A model generated the notes under the pieces. The model was not told the origin of the DNA and searched no databases. It saw nothing but the letters and a program-made list of their open reading frames with translations. A DNA stretch of 49,086 bases, taken from the NCBI GenBank assembly GCA_018222835.1, contig JAAEZN010000015.1:1-49086 (forward strand). The letters are read 5' to 3'. Shown here one piece after another: positions 1 through 8,548 of the stretch (the stretch's first letter is position 1; every line of letters begins with the position of its first letter). Source of the DNA: Algicola sp. Its GTDB lineage: Bacteria; Bacteroidota; Bacteroidia; Flavobacteriales; Flavobacteriaceae. Made by a program: the position numbers and the translations under genes.

Positions 1-562
1 TTTGGCCGGGGTTTTAGATGTGAGCAGTTCTACCAAAGCAGCCCGATTTACCCGTTTTTGTGATTTATTCAATATTCCATCATTGGTATTGGTAGATGTG
101 CCCGGATTCTTGCCGGGAACGGATCAGGAGTGGAGTGGAATAATAATGCACGGTGCCAAATTGCTCTACGCCCTGAGCGAAGCTACTGTGCCAAGGGTTA
201 CTGTAATTACCCGTAAAGCTTATGGCGGCGCTTATGATGTAATGAACTCTAAACACATTGGGGCAGATTTTAACTTTGCATGGCCAAGTGCCGAAATTGC
301 GGTAATGGGGGCAAAAGGCGCCAGTGAAATCATTTTTAGACGTGAAATTGCTGCAGCCGAGGATCCAGAGGCTAAATTAAAGGAGAAGGAAGCTGAGTAT
401 GCCGATAAGTTTGCCAACCCATACAGGGCCGCCAAACGTGGTTTTATAGATGAGGTGATTCTGCCAAAAGACACCAGGAGCAAGCTGTTAAAGACATTTG
501 CCATGCTTGAGAAAAAAGAAGTACAGACTCCTTGGAAAAAGCATGGGAATATTCCGTTGTAG
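1..562 (+). CDS. Acyl-CoA (propionyl-CoA type) carboxylase beta subunit, C-terminal part
   Basis: The reading frame is open from base 2, so this is the last 186 or so residues of a gene that begins before the window. The protein is the carboxyltransferase C-terminal half of a biotin-dependent acyl-CoA carboxylase beta chain (usually about 510-540 residues), which moves the carboxyl group from carboxybiotin to propionyl-CoA or a similar acyl-CoA. Visible hallmarks are [13 protein letters not shown], the oxyanion-type segment [15 protein letters not shown], and the closing [10 protein letters not shown] that is typical of PccB-like chains. The family is clear; the acyl-CoA preference cannot be read from the fragment. 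No partner alpha subunit is in the window. It ends in TAG and is followed by a 434-bp gene-free stretch. Confidence 0.93.
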   Translation, partial: LAGVLDVSSSTKAARFTRFCDLFNIPSLVLVDVPGFLPGTDQEWSGIIMHGAKLLYALSEATVPRVTVITRKAYGGAYDVMNSKHIGADFNFAWPSAEIAVMGAKGASEIIFRREIAAAEDPEAKLKEKEAEYADKFANPYRAAKRGFIDEVILPKDTRSKLLKTFAMLEKKEVQTPWKKHGNIPL

Positions 563-996
563 TTTTTGGCAGTGGTTTGACATGAATTTCTACTGATAGA
601 TGGTGTGATTTTGAAATGAGAGACGTAGTGATAATTGGAAAATCTTAGTCGGTTATAGAGATTTCCCACTTCAATTTCGACTCCGCTCAATTTACTGGTT
701 AGAAATGACCTGAATGCTCTAAATATCATTTTGAGCGAAGCGATGAATCTTCAAAAGAGATTGTTTAACACTTTGCTCATATGTTTTACCTGGCTTTGAA
801 TGTCATGTCGAGCGCAGTCGAGACATGCTTTTAGCGAGACCTCAATCTTGATTTGGATTAAACTTGTAGTGAGAAGCATTTCTGCACTCTGATAACATTT
901 GCAACAGGTCCATGTTGCCCAAAGCGAGGGCAAACTTCTTATTGGCGCTCCATCTCTTTATTCTCTTTTCAAAATAGGTATTGTCCCTAGAGCTTG
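563..996. other. Gene-free stretch with flavobacterial palindromic repeats
   Basis: No plausible gene is visible between the carboxylase stop and the convergent oxidoreductase stop. The stretch holds three short motifs of a kind often scattered between genes in Flavobacteriaceae: TTTCGACTCCGCTCAATTT at 675-693, TTTTGAGCGAAGCGATGAA at 729-747, and a TCGAGCGCAGTCGA-centred palindrome at 804-827. It looks like a decayed or repeat-rich spacer between two converging genes. No clear T-tailed terminator is seen. Confidence 0.6.
804..827. repeat. REP-like palindrome (TCGA-type)
   Basis: The arms CATGTC (804-809) and GACATG (822-827) enclose GAGCGCAGTCGA, giving a small hairpin. Related sequences are common between genes in flavobacterial genomes (from memory). 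No function can be assigned. Confidence 0.5.
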
Positions 997-2058
997 CTAC
1001 AAGATCACTGTCTTGCCGGTTTTTACAGATTTATCGGCAGCTAGCACGATTTTTAAGCTGTTGACGGCATCATTTAAGTGATGAGTTAGGTCAATGTCGT
1101 TTACAATGGCATCAAGCAGATATTCTTGCTCCAATAAACAAAGCTCATCATGATCAGGTTCGTTTACTGTACTGATATGCTCATCTTTTCTGTTAAAGGA
1201 ACCATCGGTATTGAGTGCACTGTGGTGTACTTGTAAACTTCCGGTCTTGGTATGGGCCTCAACATCTTCCGAGGAGCCTTTATCCATATCACTAATGGAA
1301 ACACAGCCTTTTGGTCCGATTACATCTTTAATAAAAAATGCAGTTTCACTTATCATAGGTCCCCACCCAGCTTCATACCAACCTACGGAACCATCTTTAA
1401 ATCGTACCTGAAGTTGTCCATAATTGTACATGTTCGGAGCTATTTCGTCCGATAAGTTGGCGCCGATAGCGGATACGCTGATTGGCTCGGATTGGGTCAT
1501 GGAGCACATCACATCCACATAATGCACGCCACAATCCACAATGGGAGACATGGATTGCATCAATTGTTTATGGGTATGCCACTGCTTACCCGAACTTTGT
1601 TGGTTCAGATTCATTCGCATAACCAAAGGCTTGCCCAATGTTTTTGCCAGTTCGGTAAATTTTGTCCAAGTAGGGTGTACTCTCAAAATGTATCCCACGA
1701 CCATTTTTCGTTTCTTTTTTTGGGAAAGCTCAACCAATTTCTTAGCATCCTCGACAGTTACTGCCAAGGGCTTTTCTACAAAAACATGTGCGTGGGCTCT
1801 CAAAGCCATACTTACATAGGTAAAATGGGTATCTGGATAAGTATTGATGGAGACCACATCAGGGCATGTTGCTTCAAGAGCTTGTCCGTAATCCGAAAAT
1901 GTGGGTGCTCCATCCAGTTCTTTGGATAATCGTTCACGACTATCTGCTCCTCTGCTCACCAATCCCACTATCTCAAACCCATCCAATTTATGGTATGCTC
2001 TTGCATGGGATGTTCCCATGTTGCCACATCCGACTACCAATACCTTTAAACGATTCAT
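997..2058 (-). CDS. Gfo/Idh/MocA family oxidoreductase
   Basis: A 353-residue NAD(P)-dependent dehydrogenase of the Gfo/Idh/MocA family. The N-terminus has the Rossmann strand and loop VLVVGCGNMG (about residues 6-15), and the family's VEKPLA motif follows near residue 95, where the lysine normally takes part in catalysis. The C-terminal half is the usual alpha/beta domain, with GVHYVDVM (about residues 180) supplying the conserved aspartate/histidine region. These enzymes oxidise or reduce sugars, inositols or related polyols in the cytoplasm; the substrate is not predictable here. It is transcribed divergently from the MFS gene at 2245, across a 186-bp spacer. ATG start at 2058; full family length. 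Confidence 0.9.
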   Translation of the reverse strand: MNRLKVLVVGCGNMGTSHARAYHKLDGFEIVGLVSRGADSRERLSKELDGAPTFSDYGQALEATCPDVVSINTYPDTHFTYVSMALRAHAHVFVEKPLAVTVEDAKKLVELSQKKKRKMVVGYILRVHPTWTKFTELAKTLGKPLVMRMNLNQQSSGKQWHTHKQLMQSMSPIVDCGVHYVDVMCSMTQSEPISVSAIGANLSDEIAPNMYNYGQLQVRFKDGSVGWYEAGWGPMISETAFFIKDVIGPKGCVSISDMDKGSSEDVEAHTKTGSLQVHHSALNTDGSFNRKDEHISTVNEPDHDELCLLEQEYLLDAIVNDIDLTHHLNDAVNSLKIVLAADKSVKTGKTVIL

Positions 2059-2232
2059 TTCTTATTAAATTAAATCTTAAAGATAGGATAATCCTGATCT
2101 TAAACAGAGTCCCATGCAAATTGATGATGAGGTCCTAGTGGTTGATTTTATTTATTTTTCAACTACAACGTTATAAGTGTTTCCATAACATTAAACCTTT
2201 CTTAAAAGCTTTAGTGATCCATTGGGTATGAC

Positions 2233-2240
2233 TAATTTTG
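2233..2240 (+). promoter_or_regulatory. Possible -7 box next to the MFS start codon
   Basis: TAATTTTG matches the Bacteroidota -7 consensus TAnnTTTG. It ends only four bases before the ATG at 2245, so if used it would give a leaderless or nearly leaderless transcript. I could not find a TTG/TTTG at the expected upstream spacing, so this is weak. Confidence 0.3.
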
Positions 2241-2244
2241 TCGG

Positions 2245-3459
2245 ATGCAAAGGCAAAATCAAAAACCCAATTTTGAGTTTGTGGCCATGATGGCTGCATT
2301 AATGTCGATAGTGGCATTGGCCATAGACGCTATCTTACCTGCCATTTCTAACATTGGAGAGGCTATAAATAGTACCGACCCAACAGATAATCAGTTATTG
2401 GTTACTATGATTTTCTTGGGACTCGGGCTTGGACAATTGTTTTTTGGACCCATATCCGACAGTTTTGGAAGAAAACCGGTGGTCTATATGGGGTTCATCA
2501 TATTTTTGGTGGCCAGTTTTATCTGTTTATACGCTCCTTCGTTGGAAATAATGGTTATTGGTAGGATTTTGCAAGGAATAGGACTTTCTGCACCACGGAC
2601 CATTTCCATTTCCATTATTCGTGATACTTACGAAGGAGACTATATGGCCAAAATTATGTCGTTTGTAGTGGCATTCTTTATTCTGGTACCGGTCGTGGCG
2701 CCTGCCATTGGAAAGCTCATATTTGATGCCGCAGGCTGGAAGGCCATCTTCTATGTTCAATTGGTGTTTGTACTTATTGTGGCCATTTGGTTTTGGAAGC
2801 GCCAAAAGGAAACTTTGCATCCAGAATATAAAATACCTTTTACAAAGCACGTGTTTATCGATGGTATCAAAGAATTCATAAAGTATAAAGAAACAGTTGC
2901 TTTTACTTTAACCTCGGGACTTGTTACTGGGGCGTTTTTGGTGTATTTGAGCTCTGCCCAGCATATTTTTGAGGATCAATATGCCTTAAAGGAGATGTTT
3001 CCATACATTTTTGCGGGACTGGCCATTTCCATAGGTCTTTCCACTTTTTTAAACGGTACCTTGGTTATGCGATTTGGAATGCGTAAGCTATCTCTTATGG
3101 CTACCATTGCTTTTTGTATAATAGCCATTGTTTATTCCATCTTGTTCCTAAATTCTCCTAACCCCAGTATTTATGTTTTAGTAGGTTTTTTATCCATTCA
3201 GTTCTTTTGTTTAGGATTTATGTGGGGAAATTTCCGATCCATTGCCATGGAACCTATCGGCCACATTGCTGGTATTGGTGCGGCCATTAACGGATTTGTA
3301 TCTACTTTACTTTCCATACCGATAGCTACTTTTATCGGTGAATTTGTAAAGGATACAGTTTGGCCTTTATTTGCCGGATTGGCCATTTGCGGACTTTGTG
3401 CACTGACCATTTTTCTTTGGGTGAAGAAACCTAAAAGAAAAAGAGTGGCGACCACTTAA
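2245..3459 (+). CDS. Bcr/CflA-type multidrug efflux MFS transporter
   Basis: A 404-residue inner-membrane protein with about 12 hydrophobic helices. The N-terminal half contains MFS motif A in the form GPISDSFGRKP (about residues 73-83) after helix 2, and the first helix IVALAIDAILPAI is typical of the Bcr/CflA drug:proton antiporter subfamily. The role is likely export of small toxic compounds, with substrates unknown. The start is supported because homologous proteins usually begin with a short polar tail before helix 1, as here. Its stop (3457-3459) abuts the stop of the convergent anmK gene (3460), leaving no room for a separate terminator. It could also export cell-wall or amino-sugar metabolites, but nothing in the sequence shows that. 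Confidence 0.88.
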   Translation: MQRQNQKPNFEFVAMMAALMSIVALAIDAILPAISNIGEAINSTDPTDNQLLVTMIFLGLGLGQLFFGPISDSFGRKPVVYMGFIIFLVASFICLYAPSLEIMVIGRILQGIGLSAPRTISISIIRDTYEGDYMAKIMSFVVAFFILVPVVAPAIGKLIFDAAGWKAIFYVQLVFVLIVAIWFWKRQKETLHPEYKIPFTKHVFIDGIKEFIKYKETVAFTLTSGLVTGAFLVYLSSAQHIFEDQYALKEMFPYIFAGLAISIGLSTFLNGTLVMRFGMRKLSLMATIAFCIIAIVYSILFLNSPNPSIYVLVGFLSIQFFCLGFMWGNFRSIAMEPIGHIAGIGAAINGFVSTLLSIPIATFIGEFVKDTVWPLFAGLAICGLCALTIFLWVKKPKRKRVATT

Positions 3460-4548
3460 TTAATTGGTTACGGGAAGGAATACTTCACCACTGCAGGAGT
3501 CTGCCGTGGCACCGGTAACAGATTTCAATACGTTTGTTTTTCCTTCTGATCGCAGAACACCCATCAAGGCAAAAACCAAAGCTTCTTTGTAGGCGATCAA
3601 TGTTTTGTTTGGTACAACGACTTGGATTTCGCTGCCCAACTTTTCCTGAAGCGTTTCAATGAAAAAAGAGTTAAGCGCGCCCCCGCCCGTAGCCAGTAAT
3701 TTGATATCTGTTTTGCTACTGTTTTTGTGCTGATGCACTGCATTTGCGATTTGTTCGCAATTATGGTGGATAAAGGTGTGCAATAGGTCTTTGTTGGAAG
3801 TTCCCGAGTTTTCGATTAAAGGGAGAATCTTCTCGGAAAACCATTCAAAACCTGTGGATTTAGGGTTGGGGAGTCGGTAATACTCCAAGGAGTTCAATTT
3901 TTGGAGCAAGGTCTGGTCCAGTTTTCCTGAGCGTGCCAATTTTCCATCTTCATCATAGGCCTTGCCCATTTTATGGGTAACATAGTTTAGTGGCATATTG
4001 GCCAGACCAATATCATAAGCTATGCGTTCCCCGTTCTTGTCAAAAGAAATATTGCTGATGCCTCCCAAATTCAGACAAAAATCATATTCATGGAACAAAA
4101 GTTTGTCGCCAATTGGTACCAACGGCGCGCCTTGTCCTTTTAAGGACACATCTTTAGTTCTAAAATCACAGACTACTTTTTTCCCGGAAGTATTGGCCAA
4201 GAGTTGACCATCTCCCAATTGAAAGGTGATCCCTTCATCTGGTCGGTGGTGGGAGGTATGCCCATGGCTGGCAATAAAATCTACCCCTCCGTTAAGGTTT
4301 TGCATAAAAGCCTTGGTCTGTTGACCTAGGAAAACACCATACTCTTTGTGCAATTGTTCGTGGTCTTCTTCGGAAAGATGGATTGCATTTTTGAGATATT
4401 CCCGCATTTCGTCGGAATAATCGATCTCTGCGGTCTCTTTAATGGAAAAGTTCCATTTTCCTTCTTCCTCCCAAATATGGCAATAGGCAATGTCCAGACC
4501 ATCTAGTGAAGTTCCGGACATTAATCCCAAGACTTTATATATGCTCAT
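3460..4548 (-). CDS. anmK: Anhydro-N-acetylmuramic acid kinase
   Basis: A 362-residue cytoplasmic kinase that opens the 1,6-anhydro ring and phosphorylates anhydroMurNAc to MurNAc-6-phosphate with ATP. The N-terminus GLMSGTSLDGLDIAYC (residues 8-23) is the family signature for the phosphate loop. Further on, SHGHTSHHRP, LNLGGISN and ATGGGALN fit the ASKHA kinase fold of AnmK. Length matches the family (about 365-380). It is the last gene of a tightly packed minus-strand operon and overlaps the preceding methyltransferase by four bases (ATGA). Its product is the substrate of MurQ, encoded at 17342, and its neighbours encode a NagZ-like glycosidase and an AmpG-like permease, so the peptidoglycan recycling role is well supported. 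Confidence 0.95.
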   Translation of the reverse strand: MSIYKVLGLMSGTSLDGLDIAYCHIWEEEGKWNFSIKETAEIDYSDEMREYLKNAIHLSEEDHEQLHKEYGVFLGQQTKAFMQNLNGGVDFIASHGHTSHHRPDEGITFQLGDGQLLANTSGKKVVCDFRTKDVSLKGQGAPLVPIGDKLLFHEYDFCLNLGGISNISFDKNGERIAYDIGLANMPLNYVTHKMGKAYDEDGKLARSGKLDQTLLQKLNSLEYYRLPNPKSTGFEWFSEKILPLIENSGTSNKDLLHTFIHHNCEQIANAVHQHKNSSKTDIKLLATGGGALNSFFIETLQEKLGSEIQVVVPNKTLIAYKEALVFALMGVLRSEGKTNVLKSVTGATADSCSGEVFLPVTN

Positions 4549-5210
4549 ACCTTATTTATTTTAATGATCAAAGAAATCGGTTTCTGGTCATTGTTCAGGA
4601 CTTCCTTAATACTGAATTTACTATTTTCAACTTGATTCAATATGTTAACCCAATCTTCCATGGTCCGTGCATACCAAGAATGCCCGTCCGTAAAGTTGCC
4701 CGGCAGACCTTTCCAGGAATCGGAAAGCCATTGACATGTATAGGGTAGGTTGTTTTCTATCAAAAAATAGGGATGTAGGGTTTGAATCACAATCGAACCG
4801 CCTGTTTTTAACTGTTTTAAAGTGTTTGTCAATAACTCTTGGAGCCCTTCCTTCAGGTAAAGACAAAAGTTGAAGACTGCAACATCGAAAGGGGCATTTG
4901 GAATTGTTTTTCCATCAATAATATCCTCAAAAGTGAACACTTCAAAAGATTGTTTGCCTTGTTTTTTTGCCTCTTCTATCAAACCTTCTGTGGCATCCAC
5001 ACCAGTAGTTTTCCATCCCAGACCATGTATTTCACGGGCCAACCAACCCTCTCCACAGCCTATATCCACTAAGGAGTTACCGTCTAAAACCTTTAATGTG
5101 TCCAAGATGGCCGCATTCGTATATTTTCTGGAGGGAATGGCATTATTTTGAATAACCTTCACCCATTCTTTCGCATTTTTGTTCCAAGATGCCTTGATTT
5201 TATCACTCAT
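4545..5210 (-). CDS. Class I SAM-dependent methyltransferase
   Basis: A 221-residue protein with motif I as VDIGCGEGWLAREI (about residues 48-61), followed by the acidic end of strand 2 (TTGVDATEGLI) and FDVAVFNFCLYL as a post-motif strand. It resembles small-molecule methyltransferases (Methyltransf_11/25 type). The substrate is not known. It sits between the GH3 glycosidase gene and anmK, overlapping both by four bases, so it is translationally coupled to the recycling genes. A link to cell-wall sugars is only inferred from position; it may equally be a passenger. ATG at 5210. Confidence 0.85.
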   Translation of the reverse strand: MSDKIKASWNKNAKEWVKVIQNNAIPSRKYTNAAILDTLKVLDGNSLVDIGCGEGWLAREIHGLGWKTTGVDATEGLIEEAKKQGKQSFEVFTFEDIIDGKTIPNAPFDVAVFNFCLYLKEGLQELLTNTLKQLKTGGSIVIQTLHPYFLIENNLPYTCQWLSDSWKGLPGNFTDGHSWYARTMEDWVNILNQVENSKFSIKEVLNNDQKPISLIIKINKV

Positions 5211-6790
5211 ACCCGAAAAGTTTTTAATTGAATGGGAAGCTTGCCCTTGGCTTTGGTTTTGCCAAGAAAATGTTCAAAGGCAGCTTCTTGGAATTCAGGA
5301 AAATCCTGATAGATCAATGTTACATTGGAATTTGGTGCCAACTTTAAAATATCGAGAACATAGGGGTTGCCAAAAAGATAGATCAAAGTGTTCTTTTCTT
5401 TGATTAATTTTTGAATGGCCGATAGTGTTTTTTCATCAAACCCAAAATGGTCTTTAGGTTTTACTGCGGGTGGAAAAATGCTTAGTAGTATATTTTTGTG
5501 ACCGGACTGTAATGCGGTATCCAAATCCATGGCTTGTATTCCCGAATGAGTCGCTACTTGTTCCGCGAATTGATTCTTTTTTCCAGAATTTACAGAAACA
5601 TTCAAGAAGTTAGAAGACCTGATTTCTTCTGCCGAGAGCGGATTACCGTAAAGCTCCGTAATGGTATTTTGGGCAATTTCTTTGTTCAGCTTAGCATTGT
5701 TACTGTTCGACACCTTGGTAGAAGCATTTGGGGCGAAAACTTTTTGTTTTAGTGCCCAAACTCTTTCAAAGCTTTGTTGTATCTGTTTTTCGGAAGCGTC
5801 GTTTATGATTTTTGCAATGCCTTCCGCTACATTTTCGGTAAAGCAGAGTACATCCATGCCCGCTGAGAATGCGGCCGCTTCCAACGCCCCTTTTTCAGCG
5901 AACTTTTTGGATACTGCATGCATGTTCAGTGCATCGGAAATTACAACACCATTAAAGCCCAACTCTTTTCGGAGCAACTCGGAAATTATTTTTGATGATG
6001 TGGTCGAGGGATGGTCGGCATCTATCTGCGGCAAGAGCAAATGCCCGACCATAACAGAGTCAACACCTTTCTCGATCAGTTTTTTAAAGGGATATAATTC
6101 GCTTTCCAAGAGTTCTTCCAAAGATTTATCGATAATGGGCAATCCCAAATGGGAGTCGGTAGCCGTATCGCCATGCCCTGGAAAATGTTTAATGGAGTTA
6201 AGGGTTCCACTCTTGGCCATTCCTTTTAGGAATGCTTCTGCCTTGGAGAGTACACTGTTCCTATCATCCCCAAAAGACCGATATCCAATAACTGGATTTT
6301 CTGGATTGTTATTGATATCGACCACTGGGGCCAAGTTCCATTGTACACCTGCTTGTTTACAATCATTGCCAATGGCTTCGCCCACTTTGTAAACTAGTTC
6401 GTTATTGTTATTTAGGGCACCTAATGTAATAGCATACGGAAATTGAGGCGTGTTCTCGATGCGCATGGCAAGTCCCCATTCAGCGTCAATAGCTATGATC
6501 AAAGGAATTTGAGCAGCTTTTTGATATCGGTCTATAAGTTCCAATAACCGATGATAACTTTTTTCGTTGTGCACCACTTTCTTCTTGCCTTCGAAGTTGG
6601 TTGCGGCACTGGCCCTACTGTGAAAAAAACAAATGGACCCTATATGGTGATCCTTGATCATTTTTTCCATTTTTAGAACCTCTTCTTCGGTATCGTTGAT
6701 AAATACGGCGGGCATAAATAATTGTCCTACCTTCTGTTGTAAAGAAAGTGGTTCAGAGGTAAGTGTGTATGTTCGATGGGTATCAATCAT
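5207..6790 (-). CDS. GH3 family beta-N-acetylhexosaminidase (NagZ-like)
   Basis: A 527-residue glycoside hydrolase family 3 protein. The catalytic (beta/alpha)8 domain occupies about residues 12-340. It has the NagZ-type signature KHFPGHGDTATDSH (residues 201-214), whose Asp/His pair acts as the acid/base in NagZ enzymes, and the nucleophile region VISDALNM with Asp286. NagZ removes GlcNAc from GlcNAc-anhydroMurNAc peptides. E. coli NagZ is about 340 residues; the extra C-terminal region here (about 350-527) resembles the second domain of two-domain GH3 enzymes. I see no signal peptide, which fits cytoplasmic action after import. It overlaps ampG-like by eight bases and the methyltransferase gene by four. 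Substrate is inferred from motifs and from anmK and ampG neighbours. Confidence 0.9.
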   Translation of the reverse strand: MIDTHRTYTLTSEPLSLQQKVGQLFMPAVFINDTEEEVLKMEKMIKDHHIGSICFFHSRASAATNFEGKKKVVHNEKSYHRLLELIDRYQKAAQIPLIIAIDAEWGLAMRIENTPQFPYAITLGALNNNNELVYKVGEAIGNDCKQAGVQWNLAPVVDINNNPENPVIGYRSFGDDRNSVLSKAEAFLKGMAKSGTLNSIKHFPGHGDTATDSHLGLPIIDKSLEELLESELYPFKKLIEKGVDSVMVGHLLLPQIDADHPSTTSSKIISELLRKELGFNGVVISDALNMHAVSKKFAEKGALEAAAFSAGMDVLCFTENVAEGIAKIINDASEKQIQQSFERVWALKQKVFAPNASTKVSNSNNAKLNKEIAQNTITELYGNPLSAEEIRSSNFLNVSVNSGKKNQFAEQVATHSGIQAMDLDTALQSGHKNILLSIFPPAVKPKDHFGFDEKTLSAIQKLIKEKNTLIYLFGNPYVLDILKLAPNSNVTLIYQDFPEFQEAAFEHFLGKTKAKGKLPIQLKTFRV

Positions 6791-8063
6791 TTGAATCGGT
6801 TGTTTTTTTGCCGTAATCGGCAGGGTATTTTAAATAACGAAGCACAATAAATGCTGGCAAGGCGGCAATTACCACCCATATAAAGAAGCCATCATAACCC
6901 AACCATTCTTGTATGTAGCCGCTTAGCATACCTGGCAACATCATTCCGAGAGCCATAAAACCAGTTGCGATGGCATAATGAGATGTTTTTGAAGCTCCTT
7001 CGGCTATATAGATCAAGTACATCATAAAAGCGGCAAAGCCGAAGCCATAGCCAAATTGTTCTATGACCACGGTACCTACTACGGCATAAATGCTTGTGGT
7101 TTGTGTTACTGCCAACAATGCATACAGTGCGTTGGGCAGGTTTAATGCAAGCAACATGGGAAGCATCCACTTTTTTAGGCCGTCCCGAGATATTAAAATA
7201 CCGCCCAAGATGCCACCAAGTGATAACATAATTACACCAACAGTACCATAAATGGTACCAACGGCTTCGGTAGAGTAGGCCAATCCACCTACTTCCAATC
7301 CGTCCAGCAAAAAGGGCGATGCCATTTTAACCAATTGGGATTCTCCCAAGCGATAGGTTAGGATAAACAGCAATGCAACGCCGATTTGGTGCTTTCTGAA
7401 AAAGGTGGCGAATACTTCAAAAAATCCAACAGGCTTTTCTTTGGACTTTGAGGCGGGCTCCTCGAATTTGGGTGTTGTAAAAAAATTGGAAATGGTCAAT
7501 GCGATCATTAAAACTGCGGCACAGATCATAGTTATTGACCATGCTTTGGTATTGTCACCATATTGGTTCTCCAAAAAACCAGCAAAAATCACCAAAAGCC
7601 CCTGCCCGGTAACCATTGCCAATCGGTAAAAGGTGCTGCGAAGGCCTATAAAAAAAGACTGTTTTTTCTGGGTGAGGCCAATCATATAATACCCATCGGA
7701 GGCAATATCGTTGGTGGCCGATGCGAAAGCTGCCATCCAAAAGAACGCTAAGGTGATTATAAAAAATGAGTTCGAAGGTAGAAAAAGACCTATGCCCAAA
7801 AAGGCTAGGGAAATAATCAACTGCATGGCCAAGAACCACTTTCGCTTGGTGCCGTTAATGTCCACCAAGGGGCTCCATAATGGTTTAATTACCCATGGTA
7901 GATATAACCAGCTGGTATATAGGCCGATTTCCGCATTTCCAATGCCCAATCGTTTGTACATAATTACCGAAACTGTTACCACTAGAATGTATGGAATTCC
8001 CTGAGTGAAATATAAAAAGGGAATCCACAACCAAGCGTTTTTATCTTTTGGAGCTACATTCAT
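6783..8063 (-). CDS. AmpG-like muropeptide MFS transporter
   Basis: A 426-residue membrane protein with about 12 predicted helices and little else. The N-terminal LWIPFLYFTQGIPYILV and the first cytoplasmic loop region KRLGIGNAEIGLYTSW match the AmpG/acetyl-CoA transporter branch of the MFS (AmpG proteins carry a similar segment about their first two helices). AmpG imports GlcNAc-anhydroMurNAc-peptides across the inner membrane. Overlap of the neighbouring coding ends (four bases with the acetyltransferase, eight with the GH3 gene) and the presence of anmK in the same operon support a role in uptake of cell-wall fragments. The precise cargo (muropeptide, disaccharide or free sugar) is inferred. 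Confidence 0.87.
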   Translation of the reverse strand: MNVAPKDKNAWLWIPFLYFTQGIPYILVVTVSVIMYKRLGIGNAEIGLYTSWLYLPWVIKPLWSPLVDINGTKRKWFLAMQLIISLAFLGIGLFLPSNSFFIITLAFFWMAAFASATNDIASDGYYMIGLTQKKQSFFIGLRSTFYRLAMVTGQGLLVIFAGFLENQYGDNTKAWSITMICAAVLMIALTISNFFTTPKFEEPASKSKEKPVGFFEVFATFFRKHQIGVALLFILTYRLGESQLVKMASPFLLDGLEVGGLAYSTEAVGTIYGTVGVIMLSLGGILGGILISRDGLKKWMLPMLLALNLPNALYALLAVTQTTSIYAVVGTVVIEQFGYGFGFAAFMMYLIYIAEGASKTSHYAIATGFMALGMMLPGMLSGYIQEWLGYDGFFIWVVIAALPAFIVLRYLKYPADYGKKTTDSND

Positions 8064-8542
8064 TTGGGTTGTTTTAATAGGTTTTGATAAATACTTTTTT
8101 CGGACTTTTCTATGATTTTGGCACCTACGGTCTGTTCATAATAACTAGCAGGGCCAACCCCTCCAATAATGGCATAGGTGTATCCTATTTCTTTGAGAGC
8201 CAACAAGGCCTTGATCAATAAAATTTTACCAATGCCTTTGCCTCTTTCAGTTTCAAGAACCCCGGTCGGACCAAAAAAATTCTTAGCAGTGCTTTCAAAG
8301 CAGGAAAAACCTAAAATATCCTGTCCACGTTGCGCAATAAAACAGTTTACGGGCAGGGAAGTGAAGGCGGCTTCTGTTTCGTCCGCCCAATTTTTGCTGA
8401 AATGCTTCTTCGTCCAATCCACGACAATACTTTTTTCCGGAGTAATGGGCCTTTTAAAGATTACACCGTGATTTTCGAAGAGGTTTTTTTCCGCTTCAGA
8501 AATGTCGGGAAGGTCCAAAAGTCGAACAAGCATATCCTGCAT
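8060..8542 (-). CDS. GNAT family N-acetyltransferase
   Basis: A 160-residue acetyltransferase. The acetyl-CoA binding motif A is seen as ERGKGIGKILLIKALLAL (about residues 98-115), with a preceding strand GPTGVLET and a following YTYAIIGGVGPASYYEQ segment. The acceptor is unknown. It is the second gene of the operon, six bases after the GHL10 gene and overlapping ampG-like by four bases. In this setting an amino-sugar acceptor is a reasonable guess, since GNAT enzymes that acetylate glucosamine or muramic derivatives exist, but nothing in the sequence proves it. There is a second in-frame ATG at codon 4. Confidence 0.82.
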   Translation of the reverse strand: MQDMLVRLLDLPDISEAEKNLFENHGVIFKRPITPEKSIVVDWTKKHFSKNWADETEAAFTSLPVNCFIAQRGQDILGFSCFESTAKNFFGPTGVLETERGKGIGKILLIKALLALKEIGYTYAIIGGVGPASYYEQTVGAKIIEKSEKSIYQNLLKQPK

Positions 8543-8548
8543 AGGTGT

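Noticed and set aside
1492-1929. A 145-codon plus-strand frame
   Set aside because: It is antisense to the Gfo/Idh/MocA gene and rich in His, Cys and Phe as expected for a complement.
5661-6392. A 243-codon open frame on the plus strand
   Set aside because: It lies wholly opposite the GH3 glycosidase gene, whose motifs are clear, and its own translation shows no family signature.
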